64,000 nt of DNA from NCBI GenBank assembly GCA_041651335.1, contig JBAZJL010000004.1, positions 3,594 to 67,593 of the forward strand. Direction: 5' to 3'. The notes under the pieces were generated by a model. The model ran no database searches, was not told the origin of the DNA, and saw only the letters and a program-made list of their open reading frames with translations. The position numbers and the translations under genes were made by a program. Source of the DNA: UBA6220 sp041651335. GTDB taxonomy: Bacteria; Patescibacteriota; Minisyncoccia; Minisyncoccales; Minisyncoccaceae. Positions within the stretch are counted from its first letter, which is position 1, and the number at the start of each line of letters is the position of its first letter. Below are positions 15,983 to 23,210 of the stretch, one piece after another.

Positions 15983-17120
15983 GGTTATTTTTGAATTCTT
16001 GGATTCTGTTATATGATTCGTTTATTTTTTCTTCTGAAATCTGGTTATTTTGAATTGCTTTGAAAATAGCGTCTACTGCTTTATAGGGAGCTTGCTCGTC
16101 ATAGGTTTTGATATTGTTGCTTAAGATTAAAACATCACAGCCAGCATTAATAGCCTGGACCAGAGCTTCTTCAAAGCCAAAATTATCAGCAATCGCACCC
16201 ATTTGCATATCATCGGAAACAATCAAGCCCTTAAACCCCAAACCTTTGCGCAAAAGAAGATTTAGGAAAACAGGCGAAAGGGTGGCCGGATAATCAGGAT
16301 CGATTTCTGTATTCATAATATGAGCAGTCATAATCATATCAGAATAACCATTTTTAATTAAAAGCAAATAAGGAATTAATTCTTTTGGGGTCCAAGTTTT
16401 TGTAATATCAACTAATCCTAAATGGCTGTCGGTTGTAGAACTGCCGTGACCAGGAAAATGTTTTATCGCCGTAATAATTCCATGTTGTTGGAGTCCAGCG
16501 ATAAATTCTTTACCATGGGAATAAACTTTTATTGGGTCAGAAGAAAATGATCTTTCTAAATATCCGATTACTGGATTGTTGGGATTAATATTTACATCAA
16601 CCACTGGCGCAAAATTCATATTAAAACCCAAAGACGTTAATTCCATACCTAAAAGATCGGCTTTTTCGCTGGTATTAGCTAAACTCCCTTGGCCTAAATT
16701 TTCCGCGCTGGGAATTTTAAAAAAACCATATTTTTCTTTTAGCCGATTAACATAACCTCCTTCGGCATCAAGAGAAACAAAAAGATGCGATGATGAGAAA
16801 TTTTTTAAATCAGAAATTAATTTTTTGGTTTGTTGGGGACTAGCAATATTTCGACTAAGCTCGCCCCGAGAGGGATTATCTTTATCAAATAGAATTACGC
16901 CCCCAAGATTTAAATCATTAATTGTTTTAACAATATAAGAATCAGAATTTATTTCTAGGTCTCGGAATCCTACAATCAGCATTTGACCGATTTTTTTTCT
17001 TAGTTCAGTGTCTTTTTTTTCTTTAAAAGACTCAGCTTTGATTATAGAACCAACAAGACCAAAAAATATTATTGAGAAGATAATTAATAATTTTATTTTA
17101 AGATTTTTTTTAAAAAACAT
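15972..17120 (-). CDS. Glycoside hydrolase family 3 (beta-N-acetylhexosaminidase-like), membrane anchored or secreted
   Basis: 382 residues. An N-terminal hydrophobic segment (about residues 9-27) ends in a likely cleavage region near IIKAES, so it probably acts outside the membrane. The GH3 N-terminal domain motifs are GGVILFDKDN, LDAEGGYVNRL, the NagZ signature KHFPGHGSSTTDSH (general acid/base Asp and His), and the nucleophile Asp in IVSDDMQMGAI. The family removes N-acetylglucosamine from peptidoglycan fragments. It could serve wall recycling or attack on a host's wall. The overlap with the PAQR gene indicates an operon. Confidence 0.88.
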   Translation of the reverse strand: MFFKKNLKIKLLIIFSIIFFGLVGSIIKAESFKEKKDTELRKKIGQMLIVGFRDLEINSDSYIVKTINDLNLGGVILFDKDNPSRGELSRNIASPQQTKKLISDLKNFSSSHLFVSLDAEGGYVNRLKEKYGFFKIPSAENLGQGSLANTSEKADLLGMELTSLGFNMNFAPVVDVNINPNNPVIGYLERSFSSDPIKVYSHGKEFIAGLQQHGIITAIKHFPGHGSSTTDSHLGLVDITKTWTPKELIPYLLLIKNGYSDMIMTAHIMNTEIDPDYPATLSPVFLNLLLRKGLGFKGLIVSDDMQMGAIADNFGFEEALVQAINAGCDVLILSNNIKTYDEQAPYKAVDAIFKAIQNNQISEEKINESYNRIQEFKNNHGI

Positions 17121-17188
17121 ATGATAATATTTAATTTATGCGCTTATTATATCAAGAAAAGCAATTCTAATCAAAACGCTTTGCTTTA

Positions 17189-17217
17189 TTGACTTTATTC
17201 TTTTGTTGTGTCATTAT
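17189..17217 (+). promoter_or_regulatory. Promoter of the RRM protein gene
   Basis: TTGACT (17189-17194) and CATTAT (17212-17217) at 17-bp spacing. The predicted leader runs about 17224-17307 (over 80 nt), unusually long here, with only weak pairings (for example CTAC with GTAG around 17253-17279). Confidence 0.5.
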
Positions 17218-17307
17218 TTATTCAATACTTTTTAAAGTGTTCGTGCTCTAGCTACCTTGTTAGTCGGCTGAGAGTAGGTCGGGTTAAATAAGAAATAAAA
17301 AAAGAAA

Positions 17308-17589
17308 ATGGAAAAAAAGCTGTACATAGGCAATTTGCCTTATTCAACAACTGACGAATCCTTGAAAGATTTATTCTCTCAAGCTGGAACAGTTGTTTCT
17401 GCTTCTATCATCATTGACAAGTTTTCTAAAAGATCAAAAGGTTTTGGTTTTGTAGAAATGTCTACCGAAGAAGAAGCTGCCAAGGCAAAAGAAATGTTTA
17501 ACGGCTCTGAAGTTGAAGGAAGAAAAATGCTTGTTGACGAAGCAAGGCCAATGAAAGAAAGAACCTTCAATGATGGAGCTAACGACTAA
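17308..17589 (+). CDS. RRM-domain RNA-binding protein
   Basis: 93 residues, almost entirely one RNA recognition motif. RNP2 is LYIGNL (residues 5-10) and RNP1 is KGFGFVEM (about 46-53), with the aromatic residues that stack on RNA present. These small cyanobacterial Rbp-like proteins bind single-stranded RNA and often respond to cold. The gene has its own promoter, a long leader and a strong terminator. Codon use is better balanced than in neighbours, suggesting high expression. Confidence 0.93.
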   Translation: MEKKLYIGNLPYSTTDESLKDLFSQAGTVVSASIIIDKFSKRSKGFGFVEMSTEEEAAKAKEMFNGSEVEGRKMLVDEARPMKERTFNDGAND

Positions 17590-17607
17590 TCAGCCGAATT
17601 AAAAATC

Positions 17608-17634
17608 AGAGCCCTTTCAAAGGGCTCTTTTTTT
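17608..17634 (+). terminator. Intrinsic terminator after the RRM gene
   Basis: AGAGCCCTTT-CA-AAGGGCTCT is a near loopless perfect hairpin followed by a T tract. Confidence 0.92.
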
Positions 17635-17643
17635 AAAAGAAAA

Positions 17644-17672
17644 TTGATTTTTGAAAAAAAATAATTTAAAAT
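17644..17672 (+). promoter_or_regulatory. Leaderless promoter of the tRNA-binding-domain gene
   Basis: TTGATT (17644-17649) and TAAAAT (17667-17672) at 17-bp spacing, ending 6 bp before ATG 17679. Confidence 0.5.
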
Positions 17673-17678
17673 ATTATT

Positions 17679-18005
17679 ATGAACTTAATTAATTTTAACG
17701 ATTTTGAAAAAATAGATTTACGCTTAATTAAAATTATTTCCGCGGAAAGAGTTGAGAACTCAGAAAAGCTTTTAAAAATTTTAGCTGAAATTGGAGGAGA
17801 AAGAAAACAAATTATTGCTGGAATTGGAAAATTTTATTCCCCTGAGGATTTAATTGGAAAAATAGTAGTGGCGATAGTTAATTTAGAGCCGAGAATGATT
17901 GTTGGCCTAGAAAGCCAAGCCATGATTTTAGCTGGAAAATCAGAAGATGATTTGTCTTTGATTATTCCGGAAAAAGACTTGCCTTTTGGGCTAAAATTAA
18001 GTTAA
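17679..18005 (+). CDS. Standalone tRNA-binding OB-fold domain (MetRS C-terminal/Trbp111-like)
   Basis: 108 residues, one OB-fold. The family features are visible: FNDFEKIDLRLIKIISAERV, SEKLLKILAEIG, IIAGIGKFYSPEDLIGK, VVAIVNLEPR, and GLESQAMILA. This corresponds to the C-terminal dimerisation and tRNA-binding domain of methionyl-tRNA synthetase, or to free-standing Trbp111/CsaA proteins that bind tRNA non-specifically. If the MetRS of this organism lacks the domain, this could be its separate beta subunit; MetRS is not in the window. Confidence 0.88.
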   Translation: MNLINFNDFEKIDLRLIKIISAERVENSEKLLKILAEIGGERKQIIAGIGKFYSPEDLIGKIVVAIVNLEPRMIVGLESQAMILAGKSEDDLSLIIPEKDLPFGLKLS

Positions 18006-18047
18006 AATAAATTATCTAGATAATAAATAAAATAATTAATAAAAAAT

Positions 18048-18830
18048 ATGTCTGAAGAAATCAAAAAAGGAATTTTGCCACAAATCTTAATGATTATTAC
18101 GGCAATTTTATTGTTTGTCATTACTTTTTATTTTTTAGTGGCCATTAACACTAAAATAAAAGAAGCAGAAAATATTGGAGAAAAAAATACTATTTCTGTT
18201 GCCAAAACTGGCACGATTTATGTTAAGCCAGATATGGCTACAACCACTATCACTGTTACTACAGATGCAACAACCGCCTCAGAAGCAATTACAAAAAATC
18301 GAGAAAAATCTTCAGCGGTAATTTCTTTTTTAAAGGAACAGGGATTGCAAGATGCTGATATCAAAACCGTAAATTATAATGTTTATCCAAAATATGAATA
18401 TTATGACCTTTCCAGCTCAGCTTATTATCGTAATCAGCGGATAGCTGGTTATACAGCAACAGAATCATTGGAAATAAAAATCAAGGATTTGGAAAAAATA
18501 GGAGACATTACCACTGGAGCAGTTTCAGCTGGAGCAAGCAATGTTGGAGATTTGAGATTTACGGTTGAAGATTCAGATTCAATTAAAATGCAGGCCAGAA
18601 CTCAAGCAATTGAAAAATCTAAAATAGACGCTCAGAGCATTGCTAATGGCTTAGGTGTGGTTTTGGGAGAAGTAGTTGGTTTTTCAGAATCAGGTTATTT
18701 GCCTGTTTATTATGATACGGTCATGAAATCTTCGGTTTCGGGTATGGGAGGAGCAATCGAATCCCAACCAGTCTCTGTAGGAGAGAATAAAATAGAAGTA
18801 ACGGTTACTGTTACTTACGAGATAAAATAA
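18048..18830 (+). CDS. SIMPL (DUF541) domain protein, membrane anchored
   Basis: 260 residues. One helix at about 12-35 anchors the protein with its bulk outside the membrane. The SIMPL domain follows: ISVAKTGTIYVKPDMATTTI, then an alternating beta/alpha pattern ending GVVLGEVVGFSESG and ENKIEVTVTVTYEI. SIMPL proteins (for example BP26) form periplasmic or surface oligomers with unknown biochemical activity. It is followed 8 bp later by an FKBP, another extracytoplasmic protein, suggesting a shared envelope role. Confidence 0.9.
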   Translation: MSEEIKKGILPQILMIITAILLFVITFYFLVAINTKIKEAENIGEKNTISVAKTGTIYVKPDMATTTITVTTDATTASEAITKNREKSSAVISFLKEQGLQDADIKTVNYNVYPKYEYYDLSSSAYYRNQRIAGYTATESLEIKIKDLEKIGDITTGAVSAGASNVGDLRFTVEDSDSIKMQARTQAIEKSKIDAQSIANGLGVVLGEVVGFSESGYLPVYYDTVMKSSVSGMGGAIESQPVSVGENKIEVTVTVTYEIK

Positions 18831-18838
18831 TTTGCTTT

Positions 18839-19363
18839 ATGAAGAAAAGTATTTTAGTTTTTTTGGCACTGATTTTAATTGTTTTAATTGTCTTTTTAAT
18901 TTATTTTTTTACGCGCACTTCTGTGGAAGCGCCGGATTTAATGGCAGAAAACAATGTCAGCCACATCGATCTTAACAGTTTGGGCAATAATCAAGCCCAG
19001 GCTAATGCTGCGGAATCTCTTAATCAAAATAAAGAAACAGAAATGAAAATAGAAATATTAAAAACAGGAACAGGAGTAGAGTCAAAAAAGGGAGACACTT
19101 TAACTGTTAATTATACTGGAACCTTAATTGATGGAACAAAATTTGATTCCAGCTTAAACCCAGGGCGAGAACCATTTGTGTTTACTGTTGGCGCTGGGCA
19201 AGTAATCCAAGGATGGGACCAAGGATTAATTGGAATGAAGCAGGGAGAAAAAAGAAAGTTAATAATTCCTCCAGAAATGGGTTATGGCGCTTCTGGGGCT
19301 GGTGGAATAATTCCACCTAATGCGACATTGATTTTCGTGGTTGAGCTTTTGAAAATAAATTAA
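18839..19363 (+). CDS. FKBP-type peptidyl-prolyl isomerase, membrane anchored
   Basis: 174 residues. An N-terminal helix (about 5-24) is followed by a linker of 50 residues and a complete FKBP domain: GDTLTVNYTGTLIDGTKFDS, FVFTVGAGQVIQGWDQGL, GEKRKLIIPPEMGYG, then IPPNATLIFVVEL. The active-site residues (Y, F, D, V-I, W, Y) are present. It should assist folding of proteins outside the membrane. A terminator follows. Confidence 0.95.
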   Translation: MKKSILVFLALILIVLIVFLIYFFTRTSVEAPDLMAENNVSHIDLNSLGNNQAQANAAESLNQNKETEMKIEILKTGTGVESKKGDTLTVNYTGTLIDGTKFDSSLNPGREPFVFTVGAGQVIQGWDQGLIGMKQGEKRKLIIPPEMGYGASGAGGIIPPNATLIFVVELLKIN

Positions 19364-19376
19364 TTTTAATTTTTTT

Positions 19377-19401
19377 AGCCGTCTTAAAGGGCGGCTTTTT
19401 C
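19377..19401 (+). terminator. Intrinsic terminator after the FKBP gene
   Basis: AGCCGTC (19377-19383) pairs with GGCGGCT (19390-19396), one G-U pair, followed by five T's. Confidence 0.8.
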
Positions 19402-19422
19402 TTGCTTAATAAATGTTTTTTA

Positions 19423-19431
19423 TGTTATTAT
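19423..19431 (+). promoter_or_regulatory. Extended -10, leaderless promoter of the DUF167 gene
   Basis: TG-T-TATTAT at 19423-19431 ends 7 bp before ATG 19439; TTGCTT at 19402-19407 is a possible -35. Confidence 0.5.
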
Positions 19432-19438
19432 TGTAATA

Positions 19439-19669
19439 ATGTTAATAAAAGTTAAGGCATTTCCAGGGGTAAGTAAAACAAAAATAGAAAAAAAAGATCA
19501 AGATTTTTTAGAGGTTTATGTTCGAGAAAAACCGATTCAAGGCCGGGCCAATCAAGCTATTATTAGCGTCTTGGCGAAATATTTTAATTGTTCGGAAAGT
19601 GAGATAAAGCTGGTTAAAGGATTTCAAGAAAGAAATAAAATTTTTTTAATAAAAAAGCATGACAATTAA
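19439..19669 (+). CDS. DUF167/YggU family protein
   Basis: 76 residues. The family pattern is clear: VKAFPGVSKTKI near the start, then V-x-E-K-P-I-Q-G-R-A-N-Q-A, and IKLVKGFQERNKIFLI at the end. The fold is known for YggU, but its role is not. It overlaps the PAP2-like gene by 11 bp. Confidence 0.9.
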   Translation: MLIKVKAFPGVSKTKIEKKDQDFLEVYVREKPIQGRANQAIISVLAKYFNCSESEIKLVKGFQERNKIFLIKKHDN

Positions 19670-20126
19670 TGAATTTATTCTTGTTTTATTCCAAAATAAA
19701 GCGCTATTAGCAGCAATTTTAGCTTGGTTTGTTGCCCAAACAATTAAAGCCTTGGTTTTGTCTTCAAAAGACAAAAAGTTTCGTTTTAACTTTTATTCTT
19801 TGCCTGGAGGATTTCCGTCATCTCACAGCGCAACCTCTATTGCCTTGGCGGTTTCGGTGGGGTTAATTAATGGATTTAATTCAATATCTTTCGCGATCGC
19901 AGCTGTTTTGGCTTTTTATATTATTTACGACGCTAGGGTAATCAGAGGAGCGGCCGGAAAGCAAGCTCAATCCCTTAACCGTTTGATTGAAATATTAAAT
20001 AACGATATTGACGATTCGGAAGATATGGAAAAAGTAAAAGAAGTTATCGGCCATAGCTTGTTTGAAATATTTGCCGGGGGGTTAATTGGAGTTGCAATTT
20101 CTTTTTTAGTTGTTTATGGCTTATAA
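19659..20126 (+). CDS. Divergent PAP2 (DUF212) family membrane phosphatase-like protein
   Basis: 155 residues with four hydrophobic segments. GGFPSSHSATSIALA (about residues 48-62) corresponds to the P-S-x-H motif, and IIYDARVIRGAAGKQAQSLN to the second conserved block of the divergent PAP2 family. Typical PAP2 enzymes remove phosphate from lipids; the DUF212 branch has no proven substrate. The start overlaps the end of the DUF167 gene and the end overlaps the PrmC gene. Confidence 0.9.
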   Translation: MTINEFILVLFQNKALLAAILAWFVAQTIKALVLSSKDKKFRFNFYSLPGGFPSSHSATSIALAVSVGLINGFNSISFAIAAVLAFYIIYDARVIRGAAGKQAQSLNRLIEILNNDIDDSEDMEKVKEVIGHSLFEIFAGGLIGVAISFLVVYGL

Positions 20127-20802
20127 TGATTTGCCCGAGGCCTATAAAAAGGGTTTTATTAACTTTCTAGGAATTAAAATCGGATTAGAAAATCGTCCCT
20201 TGATTCCCAGAGAAGAAACTGAATTTTGGGCAAGTCAAGCCTTGAAAGACATTGAATTTTTTATTAAGAAAAACAAAAGAAAAAAAATTTCTTGTCTTGA
20301 TATTTTTTCTGGTTCGGGTTGTCTTGGGATTGCTTTATTAAAAAAAAATAGCCAAGCTAATTGCGATTTTGGAGAAATCGAAGATTCTTTTTTAGAGCAA
20401 ATAAAAAAAAATCTTAAAGAAAATAAAGTTTCTTTAGGACGCTATCAAATTATTAAATCAGATATTTTTTCTAATATTTTAAAAAAATACGATTTTATTC
20501 TGGCTAACCCCCCTTATGTGGCGGAAAAAAGAATCGCGGAAGTAGGCGAAGATGTAAAAAAATATGAACCAGCGATTGCTCTTTTTGCCGGGCCAGAAGG
20601 AATGGACGTTTTAAAAATATTTATTGTGCAAGTTTTTGATTTTTTGAAAAAAAAAGGAACAGCATATGTTGAGATTGATTCTGAGCAAGTTAAAGAAATT
20701 GAAAAAATTATTAATCGCTTGCCGATTGATAAAAGATATTCGCAAAAAGAATTTTTAAAAGATCAATTCGGAAAAATAAGAGTTTTAAAAATAATAAAAT
20801 AA
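20116..20802 (+). CDS. prmC: PrmC/HemK-like N5-glutamine methyltransferase
   Basis: 228 residues from ATG 20116. The SAM-dependent methyltransferase core is preceded by the PrmC-specific PLIPREETE segment. SAM motif I is CLDIFSGSGCLGIAL, and the catalytic NPPY motif is ANPPYVAE. The N-terminal helical release-factor-binding domain of normal PrmC (about 80 residues) is missing, giving a minimal form. It would methylate the GGQ glutamine of release factors. The start overlaps the PAP2-like gene by 11 bp. Confidence 0.82.
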   Translation: MAYNDLPEAYKKGFINFLGIKIGLENRPLIPREETEFWASQALKDIEFFIKKNKRKKISCLDIFSGSGCLGIALLKKNSQANCDFGEIEDSFLEQIKKNLKENKVSLGRYQIIKSDIFSNILKKYDFILANPPYVAEKRIAEVGEDVKKYEPAIALFAGPEGMDVLKIFIVQVFDFLKKKGTAYVEIDSEQVKEIEKIINRLPIDKRYSQKEFLKDQFGKIRVLKIIK

Positions 20803-20806
20803 ATTT

Positions 20807-21559
20807 ATGTGGGAGTATATATTAGCTGGAATTTTACAAGGCGTTTTTGAATGGTTACCGGTTTCGAGCGAAGGCATTGTCGCCTTGTTTTCAAATTTTT
20901 TTGTTGAAAAAATAAATAGCGTTGATTTCTCTTTATTTTTACATTTAGGCACTCTTTTAGCAGTAATTATTTATTTTTGGAAAGACCTTCGAGATTTAAT
21001 TCTTTTGAAAGATAAAAAATTTGTCAGATTTTTCATAATCGTTACCCTGATTTCCGGAGGGTTGGGATTTTTTGTTTATAGGGTTGCTAATAACTTTGCT
21101 TTTGGACCGGCACTGCTTATTATGATGGGTGTTGGGCTTTTTTTAACTTCTTGGTTTCAGCAGAAAAAAATAAAAATAAAAATTTCTGACGATGTTTCGG
21201 CTATTATTGTTGGATTGCTTCAAGCCCTAACTCCAATTCCCGGGCTTTCTCGTTCCGGAGCAACGATTTTTGGGTTATCTTTATCAGAAGATAATCCAGA
21301 AAAAATACTAAAAACATCATATCTTATTTCTATTCCCGTGGTTTTTGGAGCTAATTTTTATATTTATTTAAAGAATTTAGGAGAAACTCAAATATTTTTT
21401 TCCCGAGAAATGGCCTTGGCTTGTTTTTTTAGTTTTGTGTTTGGAATTATTACTTTAAAATTTTTAATGCAACTAAGCCGAAAGATTAATTTTTCGAAAT
21501 TTACTTTTTTCTTTGGCTGTCTTTGTCTCTTGGGTGCTTTTATTTATTTTTTAACTTAA
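20807..21559 (+). CDS. uppP: Undecaprenyl-diphosphatase UppP/BacA
   Basis: 250 residues with about eight helices. The two family motifs are present: LQGVFEWLPVSSEGIV (E/Q-rich motif with P-x-S-S) and LTPIPGLSRSGATI (the P-G-x-S-R-S-G phosphatase loop). The usual second S and H after P-V-S-S are replaced by E-G-I, a modest deviation. It recycles undecaprenyl diphosphate for cell-wall synthesis. Confidence 0.93.
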   Translation: MWEYILAGILQGVFEWLPVSSEGIVALFSNFFVEKINSVDFSLFLHLGTLLAVIIYFWKDLRDLILLKDKKFVRFFIIVTLISGGLGFFVYRVANNFAFGPALLIMMGVGLFLTSWFQQKKIKIKISDDVSAIIVGLLQALTPIPGLSRSGATIFGLSLSEDNPEKILKTSYLISIPVVFGANFYIYLKNLGETQIFFSREMALACFFSFVFGIITLKFLMQLSRKINFSKFTFFFGCLCLLGAFIYFLT

Positions 21560-21565
21560 ATTAAA

Positions 21566-22264
21566 ATGCCAAATTCAGTAAAAAAAATTTTACAAAAAAA
21601 AAGAAATAAGGAAAAAGCTATTTTTTTGCTTCGATTTTTTAAAACTCAAAAAGGGCAATATGGCGAAGGAGATGTTTTTTGGGGAATCACTGTTCCAGAA
21701 CAAAGAAAAATTGCCCAACAATTCAAACATATTTCGCTTTCCCAAATTCAAGAGCTTTTAAATGACCAGATTCATGAGTGCCGACTAACTGGTTTATTAA
21801 TTTTGATTGAAAAATATAATAGCGCAGAAGAAAAAGAGCAAGAAAAAATTTTTAAACTGTATTTAAAGAATTATCAAAACATAAATAATTGGGATTTAGT
21901 TGATTTATCAGCTCCAGCAATTGTTGGAAATTATTTATTAGATAAAGACCGAAAAACTCTTTATGATTTAGCGAAATCTAATAACCTTTGGAAAAAAAGA
22001 ATTGCGATAGTCTCGACATATGCTTTTATTAAAAATAAAGACCTTGAAGATACTTTTAAAATCGCGAAAATTTTATTAAATGATTCTCATGATTTGATTC
22101 AGAAGGCAGTTGGCTGGATGTTGCGGGAAGTTGGAAAGCGAAACAAAGAAAAGGAGGTTGAATTTTTGAAAAAATACGCCTTGAAAATGCCAAGAATGAT
22201 GCTTCGATATTCAATTGAAAAATTTTCTGGCCCAGAAAGAGAAAAATTTCTTTCGTTGACATAA
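21566..22264 (+). CDS. DNA alkylation repair (AlkD-like) HEAT-repeat protein
   Basis: 232 residues, nearly all alpha-helical. KGQYGEGDVFWGITVPEQRK near residue 30 and NWDLVDLSAPAIVGNYL near 112 are signatures of the AlkD family, with the conserved W-D pair. The last part, IQKAVGWMLREVGKR, also matches. AlkD-like glycosylases excise alkylated purines without base flipping. The promoter of the next gene overlaps the last codons. Confidence 0.92.
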   Translation: MPNSVKKILQKKRNKEKAIFLLRFFKTQKGQYGEGDVFWGITVPEQRKIAQQFKHISLSQIQELLNDQIHECRLTGLLILIEKYNSAEEKEQEKIFKLYLKNYQNINNWDLVDLSAPAIVGNYLLDKDRKTLYDLAKSNNLWKKRIAIVSTYAFIKNKDLEDTFKIAKILLNDSHDLIQKAVGWMLREVGKRNKEKEVEFLKKYALKMPRMMLRYSIEKFSGPEREKFLSLT

Positions 22265-22284
22265 ATATTGATTTTTGTTATAAA
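22256..22284 (+). promoter_or_regulatory. Consensus promoter of the Nudix-like gene
   Basis: TTGACA (22256-22261) and TATAAA (22279-22284) at 17-bp spacing. The -35 overlaps the stop codon of the upstream gene. The predicted RNA start near 22291 excludes the upstream TTG at 22268 as start codon. Confidence 0.75.
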
Positions 22285-22318
22285 ATATTTAGTTCTTGAG
22301 GAACAAAGAGGTGAAAAA

Positions 22319-23146
22319 GTGGAGCTTGAAAAAGCGTTTACTGTTCTTGGATTAATGAACAGAAAACACGAAGCACAGTTGCTTGCCAAAGAATTTTCTA
22401 AAGTTCTAATTGGGCTGGGTAGGCACAGGCGAAATATGCCAGTATCGCAACGAGAACAAATTCAAAAACAATGGGAAAATCACATCAAAGATCATCCTAA
22501 TGATTTTGATGGAGTTTTGGCCAGCTTGAAGTCTGGTAAAATACAAAACAATGTTTTGTATTTGGAAACAAGACCAACAAATTTTTCCATATATTGGGCA
22601 ACTCGTAAAACCGAGTCGGGTAGCTTATTGGTTAGGGCCACTGCGTTTGATCGTGAGCGCCCCTTGCCATTATCTTTTGGTGCAATTGCAGTTACTGCCC
22701 CAAGCGAAAGCTATCCCGAAGGATGTATTGTGGTAGCAAAAAGAGGCCAAACAGCTTTTAATGAGGCAGAATATACTTTTTTGCCAGGAGGATATTTTGA
22801 TCCTGGAAAAGATCAAATCCGCGAAGCAAGGCAAACGTTTCTTTCTTTGGAATCAGCAATTATTCGTGAAGCTAAAGAAGAGCTTAATTGCCGGCCAAAT
22901 TTGCCCCCCCAATGTTTAGGCTTGGTGTTCAGCCGAATTGGATCTCAACAGCCGTTAATTGCCATTCAATTAAAGTTGTTTGAAACTACAGAACGGCTCA
23001 AGAGCCTTAAGATGACAGAATGGGAAAATCAAGAAATTTTTTTTGTTCCCAATAATCTGAAAAGTTTGATTTTTCTTTCTATAAATTATCGTCTTTGCAC
23101 CCATGATTTGTGGAAACTGGCCCTTTATGTCAGTAAAAATTATTAG
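22319..23146 (+). CDS. Nudix-hydrolase-like protein with insertion in the Nudix box
   Basis: 275 residues from GTG 22319, preceded by the strong Shine-Dalgarno GAGGTGA at 5-nt spacing. Residues about 140-215 resemble a Nudix domain. FLPGGYFDPG stands where the box begins, and SAIIREAKEELN supplies R-E-x-x-E-E, but about 20 extra residues separate the two halves. The N-terminal 120 residues are helical with no known domain. The E-E metal ligands are kept, so hydrolysis of a nucleoside-diphosphate derivative is plausible. Composition is unlike the neighbours. It is a single-gene unit with its own terminator. Confidence 0.65.
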   Translation: MELEKAFTVLGLMNRKHEAQLLAKEFSKVLIGLGRHRRNMPVSQREQIQKQWENHIKDHPNDFDGVLASLKSGKIQNNVLYLETRPTNFSIYWATRKTESGSLLVRATAFDRERPLPLSFGAIAVTAPSESYPEGCIVVAKRGQTAFNEAEYTFLPGGYFDPGKDQIREARQTFLSLESAIIREAKEELNCRPNLPPQCLGLVFSRIGSQQPLIAIQLKLFETTERLKSLKMTEWENQEIFFVPNNLKSLIFLSINYRLCTHDLWKLALYVSKNY

Positions 23147-23175
23147 AGCAAATATTTTAATGCTCTATTTTTTTT
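23145..23175 (+). terminator. Intrinsic terminator after the Nudix-like gene
   Basis: AGAGCA (23145-23150) pairs with TGCTCT (23161-23166) around a 10-nt loop, then a T run. It includes the end of the stop codon. Confidence 0.8.
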
Positions 23176-23202
23176 GAAAAAAAATTGATTTTAACCTATA
23201 AT
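23174..23202 (+). promoter_or_regulatory. Leaderless promoter of the helicase gene
   Basis: TTGAAA (23174-23179) and TATAAT (23197-23202) at 17-bp spacing; ATG follows 8 bp later at 23211. Confidence 0.65.
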
Positions 23203-23210
23203 GCCTTTAT

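Noticed and set aside
22268..22318. TTG start upstream for the Nudix-like gene
   Set aside because: It lies between the -35 and -10 of the promoter, upstream of the predicted RNA start; GTG 22319 has a good Shine-Dalgarno.
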